From Pseudomonas sp. B21-040 (GTDB lineage: Bacteria > Pseudomonadota > Gammaproteobacteria > Pseudomonadales > Pseudomonadaceae): a stretch of 64,000 nt of DNA. The DNA is taken from NCBI RefSeq assembly GCF_024748695.1, contig NZ_CP087176.1, positions 5,077,501 through 5,141,500 on the forward strand, read 5' to 3'. Positions 9,313 to 19,135 of the stretch are shown in pieces (the stretch's first letter is position 1; every line of letters starts with the position of its first letter). The position numbers and the translations under genes were made by a program. Below the pieces are notes generated by a model. The model did not search any database and was not told the origin of the DNA. It was given only the letters and a program-made list of their open reading frames with translations.

Positions 9313-10089
9313 TTACTTGCCGTAGATATCGAAGGCGAAGTACTTGTCCTGGATTTGCTTGTACTTGCCGTTCTCACGAATGGCAGCGATGGCAGCGTTG
9401 AGCTTGTCCAGATCAGCCTTGTCGTCCTTGCGAACAGCGATACCTACGCCGTCGCCGAAGTATTTGACGTCGGTGAAGGCCGGGCCAACGAAGGCGAAGC
9501 CTTTGCCAGCGTCGGTTTTCAGGAAACCGTCATCCAGCAGCGTAGCGTCTGCCACGGTGCCGTCGAGGCGACCGGCGGCCACGTCGAGGTAGATTTCGTT
9601 CTGCGAACCGTAAGGCTTGACCTCGGCACCCAACGGGGCCAGGACTTCGCGGGCGAAACGCTCGTGGATCGAACCACGCTGCACGCCAATGTTCTTGCCC
9701 TTCAATTCAGTCAGGCCGTCGCTGACTTGAGTGCCGGCCTTCATGACCAGGCGAGCCGGGGTGTTGTAGTACTTGTTGGTGAAGTCGACAGACTTCTTGC
9801 GGTCTTCAGTGATCGACATGGACGACAGGATCGCGTCGATCTTGCGCACTTTGAGGGCCGGGATCAGACCGTCGAACTCTTGCTCGACCCACACGCACTT
9901 GACCTTCATCTCTTCGCACAGGGCGTTGCCGATGTCGTAGTCGAAACCAACGATGCTGCCGTCCGGTGCTTTGGAAGCGAACGGAGGGTAAGCCGCTTCG
10001 ATACCAATTTTCAGAGGCTTTTCATCGGCGAAGGTTGGCAGGGACAGCACGGACAGTGCCAGGGCGCCAAGCAGCACGAGTTTCTTCAT
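9313..10089 (-). CDS. aotJ: AotJ, periplasmic arginine/ornithine-binding protein
   Basis: 258 residues. Signal peptide [17 protein letters not shown] ends near TFADEKP. The mature protein is a type II periplasmic binding protein of the lysine/arginine/ornithine family ([39 protein letters not shown]). The ATG at 10089 has GGAG upstream; longer frames would bury the signal peptide. It is the first gene of the aot operon and delivers substrate to AotQMP. Confidence 0.92.
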   Translation of the reverse strand: MKKLVLLGALALSVLSLPTFADEKPLKIGIEAAYPPFASKAPDGSIVGFDYDIGNALCEEMKVKCVWVEQEFDGLIPALKVRKIDAILSSMSITEDRKKSVDFTNKYYNTPARLVMKAGTQVSDGLTELKGKNIGVQRGSIHERFAREVLAPLGAEVKPYGSQNEIYLDVAAGRLDGTVADATLLDDGFLKTDAGKGFAFVGPAFTDVKYFGDGVGIAVRKDDKADLDKLNAAIAAIRENGKYKQIQDKYFAFDIYGK

Positions 10090-10595
10090 CTTGGGACTCC
10101 ATCGGTAAAGGGCAAAAACGGCAGAGTGAGCGACAGCCCAATATGCGAGTGAGTAGAACCACAAAAGCGATTGCTGCGCCCTGGGAATCGCGTGTTGATT
10201 TTCAACACGGACACTGACGAGCGAGTGACCGGCATTCTAACGACAGGCCCGAAGCCGATATTTCTTCAATGCGACAACTAATTACAGAAGCACCGAGAAA
10301 GCCGCCTGAGCGCGTTGACAGCCCTGCAAAATCATGCAAGAACAAAAGACAGTGAACCGATCTATGTAGCAAATTGCGGGCCTATTATTGGCAAACCCTT
10401 CTAATCCGGCAAGCTTGGCGTTAGTTCTTATTTTCCAGGGGGGCTAAAGAGGTCCAGGAATGGGGCTTGGCGTTTCCCTATGCCTCGAATTGGCGCGAGC
10501 GGTTACACATTCAGTTACTTGAAGGGGGATGGGTAACAGTGGGAAATGACTGACGTGGTAGGCCGATAATTATTGGCTGGTGTTTATGTGGCGCT
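10090..10595. other. aot upstream region, no gene
   Basis: About 500 bases separate aotJ from the repeat at 10596. No frame here looks like protein. The region should hold the aot promoter; the only site I can single out is a candidate ArgR half-site at 10261-10276. Confidence 0.6.
10261..10276 (-). promoter_or_regulatory. candidate ArgR half-site upstream of aotJ
   Basis: On the minus strand TGTCGC is followed eight bases later by AA, matching the published P. aeruginosa ArgR half-site form TGTCGC-N8-AA. A weaker TGTCGT lies 31 bases further downstream. The second half-site expected about 21 bases away is not clear, so this is tentative. Confidence 0.4.
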
Positions 10596-10706
10596 GATCG
10601 TTCCTACGCTCTGCGTGGGAATGCATCCAGTGACGCTCTGCGTCACGCACCTCAAGGAACGCGGAGCGTCCCGGGCGGCATTCCCACGCGGAGCATGGGA
10701 ACGATC
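10596..10706. repeat. inverted repeat element, GATCGTTCC family
   Basis: GATCGTTCCTACGCTCTGCG at the left is mirrored by CGGAGCATGGGAACGATC at the right. It is about 111 bp and lies between acsA and the aot promoter region. Related elements at 28585, 46017 and 57834 are 105-107 bp. Confidence 0.85.
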
Positions 10707-10711
10707 GGCAC

Positions 10712-10748
10712 AAAAAAGCCCCGCCAGGCTCAACACCTGGCGGGGCTT
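10712..10748 (-). terminator. intrinsic terminator of acsA
   Basis: AAGCCCCGCCAGG and CCTGGCGGGGCTT form a GC-rich 13-bp stem; read on the minus strand it ends in a run of T. It lies 22 bases past the acsA stop. Confidence 0.88.
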
Positions 10749-10769
10749 CGATGACGCTACCGCCGGCGC

Positions 10770-12725
<1,956 letters not shown>

Positions 12726-12743
12726 CTTTCTTACCTCGGTGGA

Positions 12744-12760
12744 ATAGTTGTTTTTGTATG
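12744..12760 (-). promoter_or_regulatory. CA-rich (Crc/Hfq-type) motif upstream of the acsA RBS
   Basis: The transcript reads CAUACAAAAACAACUAU about 10 bases before GAGG. It resembles the AANAANAA motif bound by Hfq/Crc in Pseudomonas catabolite repression. Control of acsA by this route is plausible but inferred. Confidence 0.5.
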
Positions 12761-12900
12761 GCACCGTTTTAGCCGTGCCGGGCCTATAGAACCATTCGAC
12801 GATGGTAGTAACAAGCCCCTACAAAATGTCGTGAATAGCCCGCAACCCCAACTACCACGCCTCTTTCAGGGTGTTTCAACCCCCCGCCACAATGCGTGTC

Positions 12901-13034
12901 TGTAGCAGCTGGCGAAGCCTGCGTCCGGCTGCGCAGCAGTCGTAAAATCAGCAATTGCGGTGTATCAGGCAGACCGCGTTTAGCCGGATATACGACTGCT
13001 GCGCAGCCGGACGCAGGCTTCGCCAGCTGCTACA
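12901..13034. repeat. 133-bp inverted repeat element (TGTAGCAGCTGGCG family)
   Basis: TGTAGCAGCTGGCGAAGCCT and the following GCGTCCGGCTGCGCAGCAGT are mirrored at the right end, leaving a short variable centre. It lies in the 562-base gap between acsA and the DUF2790 gene. Other copies are at 32817, 34014, 35900 and 50835. Confidence 0.9.
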
Positions 13035-13287
13035 CGTCGTGCGTTGTCCTGGATAGACGGGGCTGTTTACGTGGATTGTTACGAAATCTGTCAAAAGTGT
13101 TTATCAAAACCACGGCTATATGATTGAAACCCCCACGCCTAAAATCTGCCACGCCAACAAGGCAATCTGATTAACCAAGTTGCAGCCCCCACGAAGGCCG
13201 TTAATCAAGCACTCCGGTAACCAAGCTCCACACGCAACCCCACAAAGGTTGCGTGACCCCATTCGACCTCTAAAAGGTAAATCCGAA

Positions 13288-13551
13288 ATGAAAGCTTTAT
13301 TAGTTCTGGTCCTCAGCAGCCTGTGCGCAACCGCCATGGCAGACGAGGCCCCGACTGATGTCGCACAGCAACAACCGGTAGTTGAGGAATACACTTACTC
13401 CACCCACCTGGACATCGCCAAAGTTGTCTCCATGAGCGAAGTACCAAACGTGTGTGAAGTTGTCCCGATGAAAATGGAATACGACGACTCCAAGGGCCAA
13501 CGCCATATTTTGCGCTACAGCATCATGGGCAACGGCTGCTCTAACGGCTAA
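13288..13551 (+). CDS. small secreted DUF2790 protein
   Basis: 87 residues with signal peptide MKALLVLVLSSLCATAMA. The rest (YSTHLDIAKVVSMSEVP, GNGCSNG at the C terminus) is characteristic of the Pseudomonas DUF2790 family, periplasmic proteins of unknown function. The ATG at 13288 has AAGG upstream; a longer frame would bury the signal peptide. It stands alone, with no partner gene in operon spacing. Confidence 0.85.
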   Translation: MKALLVLVLSSLCATAMADEAPTDVAQQQPVVEEYTYSTHLDIAKVVSMSEVPNVCEVVPMKMEYDDSKGQRHILRYSIMGNGCSNG

Positions 13552-13637
13552 TTCCCGGCTCTCACTTCCCCCCAAGGTTCGACCCATTCGCCCGCCCTTC
13601 CAGGCCAATGCAGCGCCGAACCTTGAATATCGATTTG

Positions 13638-13677
13638 TTCGATTGCTTTAAGCGTTTATTTGCGCTTTTTAATCGAA
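13638..13677. promoter_or_regulatory. nested AT-rich inverted repeat upstream of the repeat-protein gene
   Basis: TTCGATT (13638-13644) pairs with AATCGAA (13671-13677), and inside it AAGCG (13650) pairs with CGCTT (13663). It lies about 65 bases before the ATG at 13743, where an operator or promoter would be expected. Confidence 0.35.
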
Positions 13678-13742
13678 ATAGCTGGCGTAGTATGAATTCC
13701 ACACCCAAGGCACAAAACGTCCACAAACCTGGAGCCACCACC

Positions 13743-14057
13743 ATGAAAACCAAATTGATCTTCGCCCTGACCCTGTCCGTCCTGGCCGCCAACACTTTTG
13801 CCGCCGACGGCTACGACCGCACCGGCTCGGCTTCTTACACCACTGAAGCGGCTGTCGCTGCTGATGGTTACGATCACACCGGCTCGGCCTCCTTCGCCGC
13901 TGATGGCGCAGACCACATTGGCGCCGGCAAACTTGCTTCGGACGGCTTTGATCACACTGGCGCTGCCAAACTCGCCGCCGATGGCTTCGATCACACTGGT
14001 GCTGCCAAGGTTGCTGCTGATGGCGCAGACCACGTCGGTGCCGCTCGCCTGAGCTGA
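13743..14057 (+). CDS. small secreted tandem-repeat protein (ADGxDHxGA repeats)
   Basis: 104 residues. Signal peptide MKTKLIFALTLSVLAANTFA is followed by seven or more imperfect repeats of 12-14 residues built on AADGYDHTGSA, AADGADHIGAGK or ASDGFDHTGAAK. Asp and His recur at fixed spacing, so metal or calcium binding is possible but unproven. GGAG lies upstream of the ATG. Similar short Pseudomonas repeat proteins are often labelled phage infection protein without clear evidence; I leave the function open. Confidence 0.8.
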   Translation: MKTKLIFALTLSVLAANTFAADGYDRTGSASYTTEAAVAADGYDHTGSASFAADGADHIGAGKLASDGFDHTGAAKLAADGFDHTGAAKVAADGADHVGAARLS

Positions 14058-14076
14058 TCATCGAGCGTGACTTACA

Positions 14077-14094
14077 GCCCGACTTCGGTCGGGC
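14077..14094 (+). terminator. hairpin after the repeat-protein gene
   Basis: GCCCGAC and GTCGGGC enclose a TTCG tetraloop, a very stable RNA hairpin, 20 bases past the stop. The following T run is poor, so it may terminate weakly or protect the 3' end. Confidence 0.5.
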
Positions 14095-14324
14095 ATAGTT
14101 GTGTCTGGAGCCACCGGAAACCGGCTCAAAACACAACATGTAGTGAAAAACCTGATTTTCTGGCTGTTTTTTGAACAAGAAATCAATTCATCAAAATTTA
14201 TGAAAAAAAATCTGCACCCGCGATCTCCAGCCAAAGCCCTATAAACCCTCGCTCCGACCGAAAAACCCTCCTTCTCGACCGCTCCATGCGCGGATTCGCC
14301 CCACCACGGCCGCAAAAATTTCCC

Positions 14325-14330
14325 TATAAT
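14325..14330 (+). promoter_or_regulatory. putative -10 box of nrdB
   Basis: A perfect TATAAT lies about 245 bases before the nrdB start, in TTCCCTATAATGCC. No convincing -35 hexamer is seen at 17 bases. If used, the transcript has a leader of about 235 bases. Confidence 0.45.
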
Positions 14331-14345
14331 GCCGCCTTAAACGGG

Positions 14346-14541
14346 CCTGTAATATTCCCTTACAGGGATGAAAGCCAGTCCGAAGCCCAAAGCGACGTCG
14401 CCAACGACTGCAGCGCCATCAGCGGCTCTCGGAACCCCGTACAAAATTATGTTTATTTGCCTGCGTGTACCGCTGCAAAAAACGCTATCCAACGCGGCCA
14501 GTACGGCCGTGTGAAAAACCAACCTATCAGTTTTCACACGG
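14346..14541 (+). promoter_or_regulatory. structured nrdB leader with two hairpins
   Basis: Hairpin one: CCTGTAA (14346-14352) pairs with TTACAGG (14360-14366). Hairpin two: CCGTGTGAAAA (14507-14517) pairs perfectly over 11 bp with TTTTCACACGG (14531-14541). No reading frame fills the leader, and the second stem ends 32 bases before the start codon. It may be a regulatory leader or protein-binding sites; no known riboswitch was recognised. Confidence 0.4.
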
Positions 14542-14573
14542 GCATCTGGCCCTCACGCAGGAGACGACACGTC

Positions 14574-15824
14574 ATGCTGAGCTGGGACGAATTCGACAAA
14601 GAAGACAGCGGCGAAGCCGTGGTAAAAGGCGCTAACGCCGGCCACGCGACCGAAGCCAACATGGACCGACTCGACACCGCTGGTGGTGTCGCCGCTCAAG
14701 AAGCTCGCGCCGTTACCGCGAACGACTCTGCCGCCATCGCCCGTGCCAAAGCTGCCCTGGACACCCTCGACGTCGCCGAAGGCCTCGCCGAACTCGAAGG
14801 CGCCTCCGCCCGCGTCGCTGTCGACGAAAAGCGCATGATCAACTGCCGCGCCGACCTCAACCAACTCGTACCGTTCAAGTACGACTGGGCCTGGCAGAAG
14901 TACCTGGACGGTTGCGCAAACCACTGGATGCCGCAAGAAGTCAACATGACCGCCGACATCGCCCTCTGGAAAGACCCGGAAGGCCTGACCGACGACGAGC
15001 GCCGCATCGTCATGCGCAACCTCGGCTTCTTCTCCACCGCCGACTCCCTGGTTGCCAACAACCTGGTCCTGGCCGTGTACCGCCTGATCACCAACCCGGA
15101 ATGCCGCCAGTACATCCTGCGCCAGGCCTTCGAAGAGGCGATCCACACCCACGCCTACCAGTACTGCATCGAATCGCTGGCCATGGATGAAGGCGAGATC
15201 TTCAACATGTACCACGAGATCCCGTCGGTCGCGAAAAAAGCCACCTGGGGCCTCAAATACACCCGCTCGATCTCCGATCCGAAGTTCGAAACCGGCACCG
15301 TCGAAACCGACAAAGAGCTGCTGCGCAACCTGATCGCCTACTACTGCGTTCTGGAAGGCATCTTCTTCTACTGCGGCTTCACCCAAATCCTCTCCATGGG
15401 CCGCCGCAACAAAATGACCGGCGTCGCCGAGCAGTTCCAGTACATCCTGCGCGACGAATCCATGCACCTGAACTTCGGCATCGACGTGATCAACCAGATC
15501 AAAATCGAAAACCCGCACCTGTGGGATGCCGAGATGAAGGAAGAGGCTTCGCAGATGATTCTGCAGGGGACTCAGCTGGAGATCGAATACGCTCGGGATA
15601 CCATGCCTCGTGGCGTGTTGGGCATGAATGCGGCGATGATGGAGGACTACCTGAAGTTCATCGCTAACCGTCGTCTGTCGCAGATTGGGTTGAAGGAAGA
15701 GTATCCAGGGACGACTAACCCGTTCCCTTGGATGAGCGAGATTATGGACTTGAAGAAAGAGAAGAATTTCTTTGAGACGAGAGTTATTGAGTATCAGACT
15801 GGTGGGGCGCTTAGCTGGGATTGA
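14574..15824 (+). CDS. nrdB: class Ia ribonucleotide reductase beta subunit
   Basis: 416 residues. It carries the di-iron tyrosyl-radical cofactor needed by NrdA to make deoxynucleotides. Iron-ligand segments [22 protein letters not shown] and [10 protein letters not shown] are present, with the radical Tyr expected in AYQYCIE. The ATG at 14574 has AGGAG upstream. The N-terminal extension of about 90 residues before [13 protein letters not shown] is usual in Pseudomonas. No nrdA lies within 12 kb upstream or anywhere in the window. Confidence 0.95.
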   Translation: MLSWDEFDKEDSGEAVVKGANAGHATEANMDRLDTAGGVAAQEARAVTANDSAAIARAKAALDTLDVAEGLAELEGASARVAVDEKRMINCRADLNQLVPFKYDWAWQKYLDGCANHWMPQEVNMTADIALWKDPEGLTDDERRIVMRNLGFFSTADSLVANNLVLAVYRLITNPECRQYILRQAFEEAIHTHAYQYCIESLAMDEGEIFNMYHEIPSVAKKATWGLKYTRSISDPKFETGTVETDKELLRNLIAYYCVLEGIFFYCGFTQILSMGRRNKMTGVAEQFQYILRDESMHLNFGIDVINQIKIENPHLWDAEMKEEASQMILQGTQLEIEYARDTMPRGVLGMNAAMMEDYLKFIANRRLSQIGLKEEYPGTTNPFPWMSEIMDLKKEKNFFETRVIEYQTGGALSWD

Positions 15825-15880
15825 TTTCCGAGCTCGCCACGATTTGACGATTGCCGTCTGAATCGACAAATCGAAAAAGC

Positions 15881-15909
15881 AAAAGCCCCGATCTGATCGG
15901 GGCTTTTTT
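15881..15909 (+). terminator. intrinsic terminator of nrdB
   Basis: AAAAGCCCCGAT and ATCGGGGCTTTTTT form a strong stem with a T run, 57 bases after the stop. Confidence 0.9.
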
Positions 15910-16037
15910 ATGAGCGATGGTTAGTCCTTTTCCATCCCTACGCGACAACGCTAAATCTCCTACAGCACTCACAGCCGTATCCGTATTGATGCCTGCTCAA
16001 AGCATCTCTAAGCTCCATTGCAGGTGCCTAAGAAACG

Positions 16038-16151
16038 CCCAACGTAGAAGCCAGGCCAATCACACAGACGCACAATCCACCTTTGGGTGATTTGTTGCTC
16101 GAATGTGATGGCTTTGTTCGTTGGGATTTCTTAAATCCACTCTACGTTGGG
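16038..16151. repeat. 11-bp inverted repeat at the left border of the accessory islet
   Basis: CCCAACGTAGA (16038-16048) recurs inverted as TCTACGTTGGG (16141-16151), and a further ACGTAGAG occurs at 16172. No gene lies between 15825 and 16183. It may be operator sites for the next gene or an insertion scar. Confidence 0.35.
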
Positions 16152-16183
16152 GTCAGGCCCTCCAGAATCTAAACGTAGAGGTC

Positions 16184-16723
16184 ATGGATATGTCCCATCC
16201 TTTTTCTATAACAGTCTTCTCTCGTCACAACCTCGCCCTACATGCCCTTCTACTCGAAAACCAGGCTTGGTTTTGCGCTCGCGATATCGGTCGCTTGATG
16301 GGTATCCATCTGAGCGAACGCATGGTCAACAAACTCGACAAGGATCAGCGTCACGTTTTGTGGATTGAGTATTTCCGGCAACCTGACAAACAACTGATGC
16401 TCAGCGAATCCGGCGTGTATGCACTGCTGGTGTATCACTACGTTCCGGGGAATCGATTGTTGCGTGAGTGGTTGACTCATCAGGTGGTGCCAGCCTTGCG
16501 CGACGCAGAACATTCGGGACATTCAGATCGCCCGATGCTGAGTTTGTTGGATTGGCCGGAAATGTCATTGAGTTTGCTGCACTGGCAGGATGAAGGTTGG
16601 ATTCGGCTTCGGGATATGCCCCACCTGTTAAACGATCAGACCCAACAGCGGGCTACGGTGGCCAAGCCTTGGTGGCGGAAGGTTGCGCAGGTGTTCCAGC
16701 CTTCGAAACACTCAATGGGTTAG
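16184..16723 (+). CDS. BRO-N (antirepressor-like) domain protein
   Basis: 179 residues. The N-terminal half (ITVFSRHNLALHALLLENQ, WFCARDIGRLMGI, LMLSESGVYALLVYHY, REWLTHQVVPALR) is the BRO-N domain found in phage antirepressors and damage-inducible proteins. The C-terminal about 75 residues are not recognised. The ATG at 16184 follows AGAGG. No phage structural genes are nearby, so it may be a domesticated regulator. Its lower GC and position next to an HNH nuclease and an IS suggest transfer. Confidence 0.8.
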   Translation: MDMSHPFSITVFSRHNLALHALLLENQAWFCARDIGRLMGIHLSERMVNKLDKDQRHVLWIEYFRQPDKQLMLSESGVYALLVYHYVPGNRLLREWLTHQVVPALRDAEHSGHSDRPMLSLLDWPEMSLSLLHWQDEGWIRLRDMPHLLNDQTQQRATVAKPWWRKVAQVFQPSKHSMG

Positions 16724-16808
16724 AGATGTGTTTGTAGGATCACGCAGGATCAGTCGCTATTTTCTGTAGGAATTTTCGTAGACAGCTGTGATGGCCACTC
16801 AGTATCGT

Positions 16809-16829
16809 CCGAGGGTTTTCAACCCTCGG
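16809..16829 (+). promoter_or_regulatory. perfect palindrome abutting the HNH gene start
   Basis: CCGAGGGTT and AACCCTCGG form a 9-bp stem with a 3-base loop, ending 7 bases before the ATG at 16837. It covers the place of the ribosome binding site, where no clear Shine-Dalgarno is seen. It could be the terminator of the upstream gene, an operator, or a translation-blocking hairpin. Confidence 0.5.
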
Positions 16830-16836
16830 CGATTGT

Positions 16837-17553
16837 ATGGACATTGAAAAAGAGAAAAACGACTGGAGCGATGAGGAGCTAGAAGCTGCGGTCGATGGCT
16901 ACCTGAAGATGTTGGCGATTGAGAAAGGTGGCCAGAAGCTCAATAAGGCCCATGAGAATCGGCTATTACGCGAGGGTGTGCTGAGTAATCGCAGCAGAGG
17001 CTCAATCGAGTTCCGAATGCGTAACATCTCCACCGAGCTTAGTGATTTGTGCCTGCCGTATATCATCGGATACCTGCCAGCCAAACATCTTGGTGCGGGA
17101 GTAGCGCAGCGCGTACGCGCAGCAATGATTGCAAAAGGTGCTTTCGACCCTGACGACTATGTACCTACTGCGGATGATCAAGCGTTAAACGCCAAGGTTC
17201 TGAAGCTTGAGCAGCGCGAGATGGTAGGCATCCCTCGTGGTATCGAGAGGCCGCAACGGGTCAGCGGAACGACCTCTTCATTTTTACGAGATCCGTTGGT
17301 CAAGGCCTGGGTACTTAAGAATGCCAACGGGGTTTGCGAAGGCTGCGGTCAAGACGCACCTTTCAAGCTGCCAAATGGATTGCACTTTCTCGAAGTCCAC
17401 CACGTTAAACACCTGGTCAACGAGGGCGCGGATTTGGTGACCAACGCTGTCGCTCTGTGCCCGAACTGTCATCGTCGCTGTCACTATTCCAGCGATAGGG
17501 ATGAGTTCACTGCTTCGCTTTATGAGAGGGTGGATCGGCTAGAGGATGAGTAG
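16837..17553 (+). CDS. HNH endonuclease, restriction-type
   Basis: 238 residues. The N-terminal about 95 residues (WSDEELEAAVDGYLKML, RSRGSIEFRMRNIS, LPYIIGYLPAKHLG) form a domain often found ahead of HNH nucleases in restriction-like enzymes. The C terminus is an HNH/McrA-type zinc nuclease: CEGCG, LEVHHVKHL, NAVALCPNCHRRCH; both His of the HH pair and all four Cys are present. No methyltransferase is adjacent, so a modification-dependent (type IV-like) or solitary defence nuclease is inferred. It shares the islet with the BRO-N gene and an IS. Confidence 0.83.
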   Translation: MDIEKEKNDWSDEELEAAVDGYLKMLAIEKGGQKLNKAHENRLLREGVLSNRSRGSIEFRMRNISTELSDLCLPYIIGYLPAKHLGAGVAQRVRAAMIAKGAFDPDDYVPTADDQALNAKVLKLEQREMVGIPRGIERPQRVSGTTSSFLRDPLVKAWVLKNANGVCEGCGQDAPFKLPNGLHFLEVHHVKHLVNEGADLVTNAVALCPNCHRRCHYSSDRDEFTASLYERVDRLEDE

Positions 17554-17571
17554 CTGTGCCAAATGTTAACC

Positions 17572-17701
17572 GTGGCGAGGGAGTTTGTTCTCGTTCGATT
17601 GCGAAGCAGTCGTCAGGCGAATAACTTGATCTGGCTTATGCACCGCGCTTGCCGGTATTGGGGCCGCTGCGCAGCCCAGCGGGAGCAAGCGCCCTCGCCA
17701 C
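17572..17701. repeat. degenerate REP-type pair (GTGGCGAGGG family)
   Basis: GTGGCGAGGGAGTTTGTTCTCG at the left resembles, inverted, GGGAGCAAGCGCCCTCGCCAC at the right. The arms match imperfectly, unlike the other elements, suggesting an older copy. It lies just downstream of the HNH gene. Confidence 0.6.
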
Positions 17702-17810
17702 AGTAAGTTGTGTTGCCACTCAGTCAGCGCGAGGCATTTAGACCGAGTTGGTGTCGAGAATCGCGAGCAGGCTGAACTGGTCAAGTAATCTCGGACACCG
17801 ATTACGGTGT

Positions 17811-18647
17811 TTATGCCGCTTTTTGCTCCATGGCTATTGGCGACAGGTAGTCGTTATAGCTATGGAGTCTGGTGCGGTTGTAGTACATGAAGAAGCGCAC
17901 GATATCGGTTTTGGCTTCCTCGATCAGGCTGTAACCGCCACGAGGCACCCACTCTGACTTGAGCGTGCCGAAAAAGCGTTCTGTCGGCGCATTATCCCAG
18001 CACTGCCCGCGATGACTCATGCTTTGCAAAATGTCGTGTTGCAGCAGCTCTTCTTGAAACTTGCGACTGGTGTACTGACATCCCTGATCTGAGTGAAACA
18101 TCAGCCCAGGAGGACACGTTCGTACCTCTGTCGCCATACGCAGCGCTTTGCTGACCAAGTTGGCGTCATTGACCAGAGAAAATGCCCAGCCAATAACCCT
18201 TCGGGCATACAGATCGATCACGATGGCCAGATGAACCCAACGTTTGCCCACCATCAAACTGGTGACGTCGCCACACCAAACCTGATCGATTGCAGTCGGT
18301 TTGAAGTTGCGCTTGAGCCGATTGGGCGCGACAAATGCTTCCACTCCTTTGGATCTGAAAGGGTGAGGCTGGCGTTGTTTACTGACGATATTGGCCTCTC
18401 TCATCAGCGCTCTGACAAGACTCCTTCCAGCTGTAATGCTTTGGGATTTCAGGCCTTTACTGATCATTCTGGAGCCCATGGCTTCGCGGCTTTCGCTGTG
18501 CAGCTCAACTACTTTCAGCTTGAGCTCTTCGCGTTTGCGCCTCGGTTTGGCGCGTCGCTGAATCCACTCATAAAAGCTGCTGCGCTTCACACCGAAAACA
18601 CGACACACCACAGCCGTCGGGAATGACTCTCTTAGCTCTGCGATCAT
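17811..18647 (-). CDS. IS3-family transposase OrfB (catalytic part)
   Basis: 278 residues. An HTH_21-like segment is followed by the rve integrase core with the DDE triad in VWCGDVTSL, MFHSDQGCQYTS and DNAPTERFFGTLKSE. It overlaps orfA by four bases in the -1 frame. It is probably made mainly as an OrfAB fusion by -1 frameshifting at the slippery site near 18685-18692; the -1 frame is open from there to this start. Confidence 0.93.
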   Translation of the reverse strand: MIAELRESFPTAVVCRVFGVKRSSFYEWIQRRAKPRRKREELKLKVVELHSESREAMGSRMISKGLKSQSITAGRSLVRALMREANIVSKQRQPHPFRSKGVEAFVAPNRLKRNFKPTAIDQVWCGDVTSLMVGKRWVHLAIVIDLYARRVIGWAFSLVNDANLVSKALRMATEVRTCPPGLMFHSDQGCQYTSRKFQEELLQHDILQSMSHRGQCWDNAPTERFFGTLKSEWVPRGGYSLIEEAKTDIVRFFMYYNRTRLHSYNDYLSPIAMEQKAA

Positions 18648-18949
18648 CGAAAACGATCGGGATCCGACATCAAGAGAGCGGTAGCCTTTTTTAGGATATC
18701 GGCTTCCATCTCCATGCGCTTGATCTTGGCTTTTAGTTCCTGGATCTGGCGCTGATCTTCGGTGATTGCCTTGGTGCCTTTGACTGGCTGCCCTTCACGT
18801 TCCTTACGAACCTGATCGACCCAGCGCCGTAAAGCGGTGGGCCCGATATCCAGCGATGCACAAACATCTGAAACCGGGCAGTTATCATCAAGCACCATGC
18901 TGGCAGCATGAAGCTTGAACTCGCGCGTATAGACCTTTCTTTCGTTCAT
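18644..18949 (-). CDS. IS3-family transposase OrfA (DNA-binding part)
   Basis: 101 residues. Helix-turn-helix TREFKLHAASMVLDDNCPVS through TALRRWVDQV binds the element ends; QIQELKAKIKRMEMEADILK is a leucine-zipper coiled coil for multimerisation. The codons for LKK read CTA AAA AAG, an A AAA AAG heptamer for -1 frameshifting into orfB. Confidence 0.92.
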   Translation of the reverse strand: MNERKVYTREFKLHAASMVLDDNCPVSDVCASLDIGPTALRRWVDQVRKEREGQPVKGTKAITEDQRQIQELKAKIKRMEMEADILKKATALLMSDPDRFR

Positions 18950-19135
18950 GGAGCCTCCAAGTTGGCGAAATCATATCGCCCTTAAGAGGTGTCCGAAATT
19001 ATTAGGCCAGTTCAGGCTCACTCCTACAAGGTTTGGTGTGCTGCCGTAGAGTTTGCGGTGTGCTGAAAACACTCAGTGCAACGCGCCTCGCCTCCCGCTA
19101 TTAATACCCTTCCCTCTCAAGGACCCAAGCCCACC

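Larger units (their letters stand above)
17773..19014 (-). mobile_element. complete IS3-family insertion sequence with 3-bp target duplication
   Basis: Terminal inverted repeats TGAACTGG...TCGGACACC (17773-17799) and its inverse (18988-19014) match at 23 of 27 positions. GGC occurs directly outside both ends (17770-17772 and 19015-19017), the 3-bp duplication expected of IS3. It is 1242 bp with two overlapping genes and an A6G slippery site. Intact ends and genes suggest recent insertion and possible activity. The subgroup looks IS51-like, not verified. Confidence 0.93.

Noticed and set aside
13800..14050. CRISPR-like direct repeats
   Set aside because: The repeats are in frame and code for ADGxDHxGA units; there are no spacers and no cas genes.
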